33,120 nt of DNA from a bacterium (GTDB lineage: Bacteria; Zhuqueibacterota; QNDG01). Of this stretch, positions 25,351 to 32,986 are shown one piece after another. The notes under the pieces were generated by a model. The model had not been told where the DNA came from, did not search any database, and worked only from the letters and a program-made list of their open reading frames with translations. A program made the position numbers and the translations under genes. The DNA is taken from the NCBI GenBank assembly GCA_021158245.1, contig JAGGVB010000186.1:1-33120 (forward strand), given 5' to 3'. The first letter of the stretch is position 1; each line of letters opens with the position of its first letter.

Positions 25351-26437
25351 ACTTTATTACGGTCCTCAACACCTTGGAATGGTCGGGAATTTCAGCATTA
25401 CTTTAAAAGTTCAAGGGGATAGAATAGTTAAAGCAGATGCCAATCCCGGATATCTGCACCGTGGTTTTGAAAAATTAATGGAACAGAGAACCTGGATGCA
25501 GAATTTTCCGCTGGTATGCAGAATTAATGTGATAGAGCCTGATCACATGGAACTGGTTTATTCAATGGGTGTGGAAAAGCTGGCCGGAATTGAACTTCCG
25601 GAAAGAGGGAAATATATCAGAAGTATTTATTGTGAAATGGCTCGTGTAGCATCACATCTGTTCGGATTATGGGCCTATTCTAATATGCTTGGTTTTGATA
25701 CTGTAGCGCAATGGGCCATGTACCATAGAGACCTTTTACTGGATATGTTTGAAGAACTGACAGGGGCAAGAGTCTATCATATATATATTCGTCCAGGCGG
25801 GGTAAGACGTGATTTCCCTGAAGGTTTTACAGACAGGCTCGTAGAAACTCTCCATAAAATCGGCGGAAAAGTACCGGATTATAACGAGACATTTTTTGAA
25901 AACAGGCTGTTTCAAAAAAGAGCCGAGGGCATTGGGATTATCACACGTGAGGAAGCTGTCAGCATGGGAGCTGTCGGGCACACGATTAAGGCAACAGGAA
26001 TGAAATATGATATAAGAAAAATTGAGCCCTATGCTGCGTATGATCAGGTTGAATTTGATATTCCGACCAGAAAAAATGGCGACGCCTATTCCAGACTCCT
26101 GACAATCAGGGATGATATGATAGAAAGTGTGCATATGATATTCAAACTTATTGATAAAATGCCTAAGAAGGGTGAGGTCTGCGCTAAAACACCAAATCCG
26201 TTCAAATGGACTATTCCAGAAGGTGATGCGTATGTACGATGTGAATCATCCCGCGGTGAGCTCGGACTTTATATGGTTAGTGATGGTGGGGATAAGCCTT
26301 ATAGAGTTCACTTTAATACGCCCTCCTATAATCATGGCTTGACAGTTCTTGAAAAAGCACTTGTAGGTGAGAGCGTTTCTGATGTAGGAAACATAATGAT
26401 GAGTTTATATGTTGTTGCTCCGGAAATAGACAGGTAA
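25337..26437 (+). CDS. NuoD-like large subunit without [NiFe] ligands (MbhL/MbxL position)
   Basis: 366 aa. The fold is that of NiFe-hydrogenase large subunits and NuoD: YYGPQHLGMVGNFS at the start, GYLHRGFEKLME, RVASHLFGLWAYSNMLG, RPGGVRRDFP, and RCESSRGELGLYMVSDGG near the C-terminus. Of the four Cys that bind [NiFe] in hydrogenases, only C61 of the N-terminal C-x-x-C is left (CRIN), and the C-terminal DPCxxC is replaced by VVAPEIDR. It therefore cannot be a hydrogenase. Like Mbx and NuoD it has an empty cavity that may reduce another acceptor or serve only for coupling. Confidence 0.94.
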   Translation: MRELELYYGPQHLGMVGNFSITLKVQGDRIVKADANPGYLHRGFEKLMEQRTWMQNFPLVCRINVIEPDHMELVYSMGVEKLAGIELPERGKYIRSIYCEMARVASHLFGLWAYSNMLGFDTVAQWAMYHRDLLLDMFEELTGARVYHIYIRPGGVRRDFPEGFTDRLVETLHKIGGKVPDYNETFFENRLFQKRAEGIGIITREEAVSMGAVGHTIKATGMKYDIRKIEPYAAYDQVEFDIPTRKNGDAYSRLLTIRDDMIESVHMIFKLIDKMPKKGEVCAKTPNPFKWTIPEGDAYVRCESSRGELGLYMVSDGGDKPYRVHFNTPSYNHGLTVLEKALVGESVSDVGNIMMSLYVVAPEIDR

Positions 26438-26459
26438 CCCTTAAAAAATAGGTATAAAG

Positions 26460-28322
26460 ATGTCTAATACTAGTTATTTAAATCCATTAAAAGCAGTGAA
26501 GTATCTGTTTAAAAAACCGCAGACACTGCAATATCCGTTTGAGACCAATCCAATTGCGGACAGATACAGGGGATTCCATAAAAATGATTGGGAAAAATGT
26601 ACCGGGTGTGGAAATTGTGCGGATATCTGTCCGAATAAAGCGATTGAAATGGTAAAAATAGATGAATTGGAGCCAATGCCTGATGAAGGCCGAAAAGATG
26701 AGAGACCGCAGATAGACTACGGCCGCTGCTGTTTTTGCGGTTTATGTGTTGATATTTGCCCGCCCGGTTCTTTGTCTCTTACAAAAGATTTCTTTCATAT
26801 CCATTTCGACACTAAGACCTTTACCTTTATTCCAAAAGACGAAAAACTGGAAAAAGATGTCTATAAATCCGAACAGGACTATTCCATATTTGCAGCCAGC
26901 CTGACTCATCGCAAGGAAAATTATGACGGCTTCTCGCCTGATATTCAATATGCCCTTTTTGAACCGGACAGAATTGAAATGCCTGAGATTGAACCGGATG
27001 AACGTAAACTTTCTTTTATTGAACAGGTGATCGGCTATGATAAAGATCAGGCCAGAGAAGAGGCAGGTCGCTGTCTGGAATGTAAACTCTGTGAAGAGGC
27101 ATGTCCGGCACATCTTAAAATATCAGATTATATTGATGCAATTTACAGAGATGACCCAAAAGAATCACTTGAAAAAATTTATGAAGATAACCCAATCCCG
27201 TCTATTTGCGGAAGAGTATGTATGGCACATTGTGAAGATGCCTGTTCTCTGCATATAAGAGGAGATTCTCTTGCTATTAGATGGCTTAAAAGATATGCGG
27301 CTGATCAGATCAAGAATTTTAAAGAAGAACTTGAAATCCGGCCAGGTGAACCTACAGGAAAGAAAGTCGGTATCATCGGTGCTGGCCCGAGTGGATTATC
27401 TCTGGCATATTTTCTGCGGTTGCAAGGTCATGAAGTGATCGTTTATGATGAGCTGCCCGGTGGAGGCGGTGCTATTAGAATAGGTCCGCCTGCATACAGA
27501 CTTCCTCTCGAAGCAATTGATAAAGACGTTAATTATATTAAATCTCTCGGAGTTGAATTTAATTTTAATACTAAAGTTGGGAAAGATATAAAATTTGAAG
27601 AAATCTTTAAGAATAATAATGCAGTTTTCCTTGGTATTGGAAATACAATAAGTTTCTCTACAAGAGTACCAAATGCCGAAAAATGTGTACTTGCTCTCGA
27701 TTTTCTAAAAGATAATAAGATCGGTGAATACAGAAAAGTAGGTAAACAAGTTATAGTTATAGGCGGCGGGAATGTCGCAATGGATGTTGCTCGTGAAACG
27801 GTACGGCTTCAGCAGATGCAGTATCCGGGTCAAAAAACAATTACAAAAACAGTATCCCTTGAAGATTGGCATGAATTACCTGCAACTGATTTGGAAGTAA
27901 AAGAGGCTAAAGAAGAAGGCGTCGAATTTAATCCTGCCTGGGGACCGAAAGAAGTTGTCCTTGATGATGAAGGAAATATTAAAGGATTAGAATGTAAAAA
28001 AGTAAAATCCGTCTTTGATGAAAAAGGAAAATTTGCTCCCGCCTTTAATGAAGATGAGATACAATTTATTGAAAGCGACATGATAATCGAGGCCATCGGA
28101 CAAAGGGCTGATTATTCATTTCTCGGTAAGCTCAGCGATGAACTGAAATTCACAGAAAGAAAAAAGCTTAAAGTAGATAAAAATGGTATGACTTCAATCC
28201 CAAAAGTGTTTGCCGGCGGGGATATTGTTAATATTAATTTAGATGCGGTAACTGCAATCGCAGATGCAAAAATTGCGGCAGAAGGCATAAATAAATTTTT
28301 ATTAAACAATAAAAATAAATGA
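26460..28322 (+). CDS. NuoI-like ferredoxin domain fused to GltD-type FAD/NAD(P) oxidoreductase
   Basis: 620-aa terminal subunit of the operon. Residues ~1-115 are NuoI/MbhN-like with two cluster motifs, C47-C50-C53-C57 and C90-C93-C96-C100. Residues ~185-290 are the GltD/NfnL-type N-terminal cluster domain (C205, C208, C211, C215 and C250, C254, C258, C262). A flavin domain follows with GAGPSG (307-312), the pyridine-nucleotide loop GGGNVA (435-440) and the closing GGD (586-588). The YRRxxxxMP segment that binds the NADPH phosphate in GltD-type enzymes reads SLEDWHELP (466-474), so NAD(H) may be preferred. The likely role is to pass electrons between a pyridine nucleotide or ferredoxin and the membrane complex; direction is unknown. 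Confidence 0.92.
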   Translation: MSNTSYLNPLKAVKYLFKKPQTLQYPFETNPIADRYRGFHKNDWEKCTGCGNCADICPNKAIEMVKIDELEPMPDEGRKDERPQIDYGRCCFCGLCVDICPPGSLSLTKDFFHIHFDTKTFTFIPKDEKLEKDVYKSEQDYSIFAASLTHRKENYDGFSPDIQYALFEPDRIEMPEIEPDERKLSFIEQVIGYDKDQAREEAGRCLECKLCEEACPAHLKISDYIDAIYRDDPKESLEKIYEDNPIPSICGRVCMAHCEDACSLHIRGDSLAIRWLKRYAADQIKNFKEELEIRPGEPTGKKVGIIGAGPSGLSLAYFLRLQGHEVIVYDELPGGGGAIRIGPPAYRLPLEAIDKDVNYIKSLGVEFNFNTKVGKDIKFEEIFKNNNAVFLGIGNTISFSTRVPNAEKCVLALDFLKDNKIGEYRKVGKQVIVIGGGNVAMDVARETVRLQQMQYPGQKTITKTVSLEDWHELPATDLEVKEAKEEGVEFNPAWGPKEVVLDDEGNIKGLECKKVKSVFDEKGKFAPAFNEDEIQFIESDMIIEAIGQRADYSFLGKLSDELKFTERKKLKVDKNGMTSIPKVFAGGDIVNINLDAVTAIADAKIAAEGINKFLLNNKNK

Positions 28323-28340
28323 TAATGTAGCAGGTCTTTT

Positions 28341-28727
28341 ATGTTAAAATCATTAAAAGCAAAAGATATCATGATGAAAGAGATAATAACTATTGGACCA
28401 GATGCTCTATTAAAAAAAGCAATAAAAAAATTACTTGATAATAAAATTAGTAGTATGCCTGTAACAGATGACTCAGGAAAAATGGTAGGTATTATTTCTT
28501 GTGAGGATATTCTGAATTTAGCATTCGATGGTTATCTCAGTAGTACAAAAGTTGAGATGGTTATGACAAAGAATGTTGTTTATTTTGAACCTGATTCAAA
28601 TTTAGAGGAAATTGCTCTTGTTATTTCTAAAAACCATTTTCGTAGAATACCAATTATTAAGGATGGTAGAATAGTAGGAATTGTTTCGAGAAGAGATATC
28701 GTTAAAAATATATTTATGTCAATATAA
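28341..28727 (+). CDS. Tandem CBS-domain protein
   Basis: 128 aa consisting of two CBS domains (~8-60 and ~72-125): KAKDIMMKEIITI with GKMVGIISCEDIL, then VEMVMTKNVVYF with GRIVGIVSRRDIV. Such Bateman modules bind adenine nucleotides (AMP, ATP, NAD and relatives) and regulate partners. It has no catalytic or DNA-binding domain. It starts 18 bases after the oxidoreductase gene, so it may be the last gene of the operon and an energy-state sensor for the complex. Its ribosome site is poor and it looks more AT-rich than its neighbours; insertion into the operon end is possible (see the remnant at 28801). Confidence 0.88.
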   Translation: MLKSLKAKDIMMKEIITIGPDALLKKAIKKLLDNKISSMPVTDDSGKMVGIISCEDILNLAFDGYLSSTKVEMVMTKNVVYFEPDSNLEEIALVISKNHFRRIPIIKDGRIVGIVSRRDIVKNIFMSI

Positions 28728-28800
28728 TAATTTTATTTTATTTCCTCATTAGAATTTTTTTGATAAATTAATAGTACAAAAAAAAGCTAAAATTAGTTAG

Positions 28801-28929
<129 letters not shown>

Positions 28930-28953
28930 ATTATTTCTTAAATTTGGTATTTT

Positions 28954-28985
28954 AAAGCCCGTTAGATTCTTAGCGGGCTTTTTAT
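28954..28985 (+). terminator. Intrinsic terminator closing the Mbx-type operon region
   Basis: Stem AAAGCCCG / CGGGCTTT, extendable to 11 bp with one G-U pair, and a short loop, followed by TTTTA. It sits 24 bases after the GltD remnant and is the first clear terminator downstream of rex. The rest of 28728-29072 holds the remnant, AT-rich filler and a TCAGGCCTGA palindrome at 29009-29018. Confidence 0.88.
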
Positions 28986-29072
28986 ATTGCAAAAACCTCT
29001 TTGAACTATCAGGCCTGAACTGTAAATTATATTGATACTAAAAACATAGTCAATATTAACGGAGACAGCGTA

Positions 29073-29603
29073 ATGTTTGAAATATTTGTATATTATGTAA
29101 AGACTTTTCCCTTGAGAACAGCTTTTATTGAGTTTGCAGTATTAGGTACCTTAGGAGAAATAATTACGTTAAAAATTACAAATTCAACAAAAAAATTGTC
29201 AATATTTCAATACATACTGAAAATACTATCATGGGGATTATTGGGGATAGTAATTAAATACGGATTTTTCGGATACAAAGCCATGATAAATGCATTAGTG
29301 GAACACCACTATTTTCCAGGTTTTCTGTACGGTAATTCTCTTGTAAAAGCTTTTACAATCTCTGTAGTAGTTAACCTTTTCTTCGGCCCTCAAATGATGT
29401 TTATTCACAGGATAATGGATAATGCCATTGAAAAGAGATGGAAATTTACAGGAATGGACAAGGCCGTTTATACACTTGTATGGTTCTGGATTCCTGCTCA
29501 TACAATAACGTTTATTCTTCCACAGCATTTGCAGATAACACTTGCTGCTGTATGGTCTGTTGTTCTTGGAGTAATTATGGGGTTTAGCCTTAAAAAAACA
29601 TAA
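29073..29603 (+). CDS. Membrane protein, possibly Mpv17/PMP22-like
   Basis: 176 aa with about four hydrophobic segments. The C-terminal part FWIPAHTITFILPQHLQITL with AAVWSVVLGVIMGF resembles the W-x-P-x-N/H...F-x-x-P...W signature of the Mpv17/PMP22 family, whose bacterial members have no known function. An internal GFLYGNSLVKAF block is also distinctive. ACGGAGACAG precedes the ATG at a good distance. It follows the operon terminator, so it has its own transcript; the best upstream promoter match (TTGAAC at 29001) is weak. Confidence 0.6.
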   Translation: MFEIFVYYVKTFPLRTAFIEFAVLGTLGEIITLKITNSTKKLSIFQYILKILSWGLLGIVIKYGFFGYKAMINALVEHHYFPGFLYGNSLVKAFTISVVVNLFFGPQMMFIHRIMDNAIEKRWKFTGMDKAVYTLVWFWIPAHTITFILPQHLQITLAAVWSVVLGVIMGFSLKKT

Positions 29604-29626
29604 ATAATCAGAATAAATTATGAATT

Positions 29627-29655
29627 GTTTAAATTAGCCTGATCAATAATTAAAC
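29627..29655 (+). repeat. Inverted repeat next to a ribosome-binding site
   Basis: GTTTAAATTA and TAATTAAAC, complementary except for one bulged base, are separated by 10 bases. The right arm abuts the CGGAGG ribosome site of the next gene. It could be an operator or a weak mRNA hairpin influencing translation, or chance in AT-rich DNA. Confidence 0.3.
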
Positions 29656-29665
29656 GGAGGTAATT

Positions 29666-30358
29666 GTGGGATATTCCCCGATTCTATCTGTAATAACTGC
29701 GATTTTTGAAATATCTGCAGCAATATGGGCATTATCAGGAAGAGGAAGAAAAACGATAATCTATACTGCAAGTGCAATATTAATTCTTTTAGCAGGGTAC
29801 CAGATTCTTGAAGCAGTTATTTGTACTTCATGGAATGGTCTCTTTCTATTAAAACTGGCATTTATTGATGTTGCCTGGCTGCCTCCTGCAGGACTACTTC
29901 TCATCTCACACCTTTTTACAGGGAAAAACCAAAAAACAATTTTAATTTTTTCTGTTTTTATGTTTCTTTCTGCAGCAGGAATTGTTGTATGGATTTTTCT
30001 TGACAACGGATTTGTTGTTGATTCTGTATGCCGGGTTGTTTTTGCACAGTACAGTAATCCCATGCCAAAATATCTGTATTATTCAGGATTTTACTGGATC
30101 GGGCTTTTCAGTATGATGCTTTTATCTGCAATGGGAATGGGAAAGGTAAACAAAAATCCTGATAAAAAGCAGCTAAAACTACTGCTTTTGGGCAGTATTT
30201 TATTTATTGTTCTTTCTTTGATAACTGTTTTAATTTTTTCCGGAATGCAGGGCACTCTAGCTTCTGTAATGTGCCATTTTGCACTGTTTTTTGCAATTTT
30301 TATAACGAGATTAATTTATCTTGAACGTAAATTTTATAATAATCAAGTTGCATCGTAA
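29666..30358 (+). CDS. Multi-pass membrane protein of unknown function
   Basis: 230 aa with about seven hydrophobic segments and short loops, ending in a basic tail (YLERKFYNNQ). The start is GTG because CGGAGG lies five bases upstream. No catalytic motif is seen. The topology recalls the 7-helix sensory input regions of some histidine kinases, but there is no kinase or output domain. It sits 62 bases after the Mpv17-like gene and may be co-transcribed. It is not recognised as a named family. Confidence 0.6.
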   Translation: MGYSPILSVITAIFEISAAIWALSGRGRKTIIYTASAILILLAGYQILEAVICTSWNGLFLLKLAFIDVAWLPPAGLLLISHLFTGKNQKTILIFSVFMFLSAAGIVVWIFLDNGFVVDSVCRVVFAQYSNPMPKYLYYSGFYWIGLFSMMLLSAMGMGKVNKNPDKKQLKLLLLGSILFIVLSLITVLIFSGMQGTLASVMCHFALFFAIFITRLIYLERKFYNNQVAS

Positions 30359-30431
30359 AAAATAATAAGATAGTCAGCAAATTATCAGGATAAATTTACT
30401 GCTTGAAATTTATTGTAATTATTATTACCAT

Positions 30432-30460
30432 TTGATTAATGCAAACGATTGTTGTAATTA
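30432..30460 (+). promoter_or_regulatory. Candidate promoter with LacI-type operator upstream of alpha-galactosidase
   Basis: TTGATT (30432-30437) and, 17 bases on, TAATTA (30455-30460), a poor -10. Between them lies AAACGATT (30443-30450), which matches the AANCGNTT core of LacI/GalR-family operators and extends to GCAAACGATTGTT. Its position between the two boxes suits repression in the absence of sugar. No LacI-type regulator is in the window. Confidence 0.4.
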
Positions 30461-30497
30461 TTAAATAAATAATAAATCTTAACAGGAGGGCGAAAAT

Positions 30498-31688
30498 ATG
30501 AATGGTAAGTGGGTAAAAGTAACTGTTTTTATAATGTTTATCTCTATAAACATTTTTGCTCAGAAATTTGATAATATTGCATTAACACCTCCAATGGGGT
30601 GGAACAGCTGGAACAAATTCGGCCCGAATATTAATGAAAAACTGGTAAAGGAAATTGCTGATGCTATGGTTTCTAGCGGGATGAAGGATGCAGGATACCA
30701 GTACATTGTTATTGACGATGGCTGGCAGTCAGGAAGAGATGAAAACGGTAATATTATTGTGAATGCTGAAAAATTTCCCAATGGAATAAAACCAGTGGTT
30801 GATTATGTACATTCAAAAGGATTGAAATTCGGTATATATTCTGATGCAGGGAGAAAAACCTGTCAGGGACTGCCGGGCAGCAGAGGATATGAATATCAGG
30901 ATGCCCGTACTTATGCAAAATGGGAAGTGGATTACCTGAAATATGACTGGTGTTCTCATGGGAAGCAGAATTCTGAAGCTTCTTACAAATTGATGAGAGA
31001 CGCTCTTTATAAGGCTGGAAGGCCCATTGTGTTCAGTATTTGTGAATGGGGCACAACAAAGCCGTGGCTTTGGGCAGGAGATATAGGCCATCTGTGGCGG
31101 ACAACAGAAGATATTCAGGACTGCTGGGATTGTGTAAATGATTGGGGAGGACTGGGCTGGGTTCTGATTCTTGATAAACAGGCAGGCCTGGAAAGTTATT
31201 CAGGGCCGGCACATTGGAACGATCCTGATATGCTGGAAGTCGGAAACGGGGGTATGACCATAAAAGAGTACAAGGCACATTTTAGTATGTGGTGTATGCT
31301 TGCAGCTCCTCTTATGGCAGGCAATGATATAAGAAACATGAGTGGAGATATAAAAAGTATCCTGACCAACAAAGAAGTTATTGCATTAGACCAGGATGCT
31401 CTGGGAAAACAGGCAGTAAAAATTACAGATACCGGAGATTATGAAATTTGGGTTAAAGAGCTGTCAGAGGGTGAACTTGCTGTTGCCTTTTTTAACAGAG
31501 GTGAAACACCTGTTAATGCAAAGATTCACTGGGGCTATTTTTTACGTAAATTTAAAATGAATAATGACAAGTATATTCTTAGAGATTTGTGGGAGAACAA
31601 AATTGTCGGGGATACAAAGAAGGTATATAAGAAAAAGATTTCCAGTCATGATCTTGTTCTCATAAGATTGGTAAAAGAAGCCAAATAG
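30498..31688 (+). CDS. Secreted GH27 alpha-galactosidase
   Basis: Hydrolyses terminal alpha-galactosides (raffinose-type sugars, galactomannan side chains). 396 aa. An N-terminal signal peptide (~1-21, cut after IFA) precedes the (beta/alpha)8 barrel: LTPPMGWNSWNKFG, VIDDGWQ, then the nucleophile D150 in YLKYDWC and the acid/base D205 in WRTTEDIQ, with HWNDPDMLEVGNGG further on. A short C-terminal beta domain follows. AACAGGAGG lies before the ATG. It has no sorting tail, so it may be periplasmic or released. A sugar-responsive operator candidate lies upstream and a secreted SGNH-type hydrolase follows. Confidence 0.95.
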   Translation: MNGKWVKVTVFIMFISINIFAQKFDNIALTPPMGWNSWNKFGPNINEKLVKEIADAMVSSGMKDAGYQYIVIDDGWQSGRDENGNIIVNAEKFPNGIKPVVDYVHSKGLKFGIYSDAGRKTCQGLPGSRGYEYQDARTYAKWEVDYLKYDWCSHGKQNSEASYKLMRDALYKAGRPIVFSICEWGTTKPWLWAGDIGHLWRTTEDIQDCWDCVNDWGGLGWVLILDKQAGLESYSGPAHWNDPDMLEVGNGGMTIKEYKAHFSMWCMLAAPLMAGNDIRNMSGDIKSILTNKEVIALDQDALGKQAVKITDTGDYEIWVKELSEGELAVAFFNRGETPVNAKIHWGYFLRKFKMNNDKYILRDLWENKIVGDTKKVYKKKISSHDLVLIRLVKEAK

Positions 31689-31773
31689 GGTTTTGCCAAT
31701 AATAATATTGATAAATATTTGAATAACCGGTATACGGATTAGCAATTTTCCCAAGAACAGAGGGTTGAAGATT

Positions 31774-32850
31774 ATGAAAAAAGTAATTATATTTTTATCA
31801 GTTTTGTTGGTAATCCATTCTTCAGATGCACAATCTCAAAAGTTCCGCAGCGGAGTATTTCTCCACCACTCAACAGGGAATAATATTTGGGAAAATAACG
31901 GCAGTTCCGTAACAGTACCGGACGAGATAGTTAAATATAACTCAGCGCATGGTTTTTCAGGTGAACAGGCAGTATCAATGACTGAGATGTGGTGGCCTTC
32001 AGGAGATAACGAGTGGTATACATGGTACAGAATTTTAAGGAACGAAGAGACTTCTGATGATATACGTCCAATTTTGCAGTCAAATAAGATAGTAGTTATA
32101 AAATCATGTTTTCCTTCTTCAAGTATTGAAAGTTACGGTACCGGTTCTGATACGTCTGATTTATATTCCAAAACAGTGTATAATTATAAATATCTCTGGC
32201 GGAAGATTGTAAGGATTATGGAGAAACATCCCCAAAACTATTTTGCAATTTGGACAAATGCACCTCTTGTAGCTGAACAGACAGACGATACGGAAGCTGC
32301 TCTGTCCGATCAGTTCTGTACCTGGGCTAAGGATACTCTTGCTGCCGGCCTTGATGATGAATTCGGAGTTTTTCCGAAAAATGTCTATGTGTTCGATTTT
32401 TTTCATAAACTGGCTGACAGTTCCGGGAAACTTCCGAATCAATATGCTGTTGATCTTGATGACAGCCATCCTAACACTTCTGCTACAGCACTGGTCGCAC
32501 CGCAGTTTGTAGATGAAATTTTTAATGCTGCAATTGATTATGAAAGTATGTACAGCGGCGAGAGAGATGAACGGATGTCTAACCCTGAATTTTTTCTGTT
32601 GGGCCGGAATTATCCGAATCCGTTTAATCCGATTACGATAATTCCATTTACTGTAAAGGAACCGTGCAGAGTAGTGCTTAAAATATTTTCCATTCAGGGA
32701 AAGCTTGTGTCAATACCTGTTGACCGTCTATATCAGAAGGGAGAGTATAAAGTAAAAATTAACTTTCATGATATGGAGTCAGGGTTGTATATTTACCGGA
32801 TAAAAATGAAGAATTTTATTGCTTCAGGGAAGATGATTTTACTGGAATAA
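31774..32850 (+). CDS. Secreted SGNH-type hydrolase with C-terminal sorting domain
   Basis: 358 aa from ATG 31774; the in-frame TTG at 31765 lacks a better ribosome site. A signal peptide (~1-19) is followed by an esterase-like domain: S33 in FLHHSTGNN as probable nucleophile, N162 in IWTNAP, and D229/H232 in LDDSHPN as the D-x-x-H end of the triad. Residues ~268-358 form the Por/T9SS-like type A sorting tail: LGRNYPNPFNPITIIPF, then IFSIQGKLV and SGLYIYRIKMKNFIASGKM. The protein is thus exported and probably surface-held or released by a type IX-like system. The substrate is unknown; a carbohydrate esterase acting with the neighbouring GH27 is plausible. Confidence 0.8.
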   Translation: MKKVIIFLSVLLVIHSSDAQSQKFRSGVFLHHSTGNNIWENNGSSVTVPDEIVKYNSAHGFSGEQAVSMTEMWWPSGDNEWYTWYRILRNEETSDDIRPILQSNKIVVIKSCFPSSSIESYGTGSDTSDLYSKTVYNYKYLWRKIVRIMEKHPQNYFAIWTNAPLVAEQTDDTEAALSDQFCTWAKDTLAAGLDDEFGVFPKNVYVFDFFHKLADSSGKLPNQYAVDLDDSHPNTSATALVAPQFVDEIFNAAIDYESMYSGERDERMSNPEFFLLGRNYPNPFNPITIIPFTVKEPCRVVLKIFSIQGKLVSIPVDRLYQKGEYKVKINFHDMESGLYIYRIKMKNFIASGKMILLE

Positions 32851-32954
32851 GAGTTTTTCCCAATTTGAGAGATTGTCTCATTTTCCGTCTAGTCAGGTTC
32901 ATTTCAGAGATAACAGAAAGGTTTTTAATTCAGCCGGTTACTCGAATTTTTGCC

Positions 32955-32973
32955 GGAGCAAAAATATTGCTCC
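32955..32973. terminator. Hairpin between convergent genes
   Basis: 7-bp stem GGAGCAA / TTGCTCC with a 5-base loop, lying between the stop of the + strand hydrolase and the stop of the minus-strand gene. Its placement suggests a shared terminator, but T-runs on either side are short. Confidence 0.45.
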
Positions 32974-32986
32974 CACAATTTTATGC

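Noticed and set aside
25337-26437. [NiFe] hydrogenase large subunit
   Set aside because: The fold matches but three of four metal-binding cysteines are absent, so a hydrogenase label would be wrong.
17519-28322. Respiratory complex I (Nuo)
   Set aside because: NuoE, NuoF, NuoG and NuoA/J are missing, Mrp E/F/G/B-type subunits are present, and the NuoB-like protein has a spaced C-x2-C where complex I has the adjacent Cys pair.
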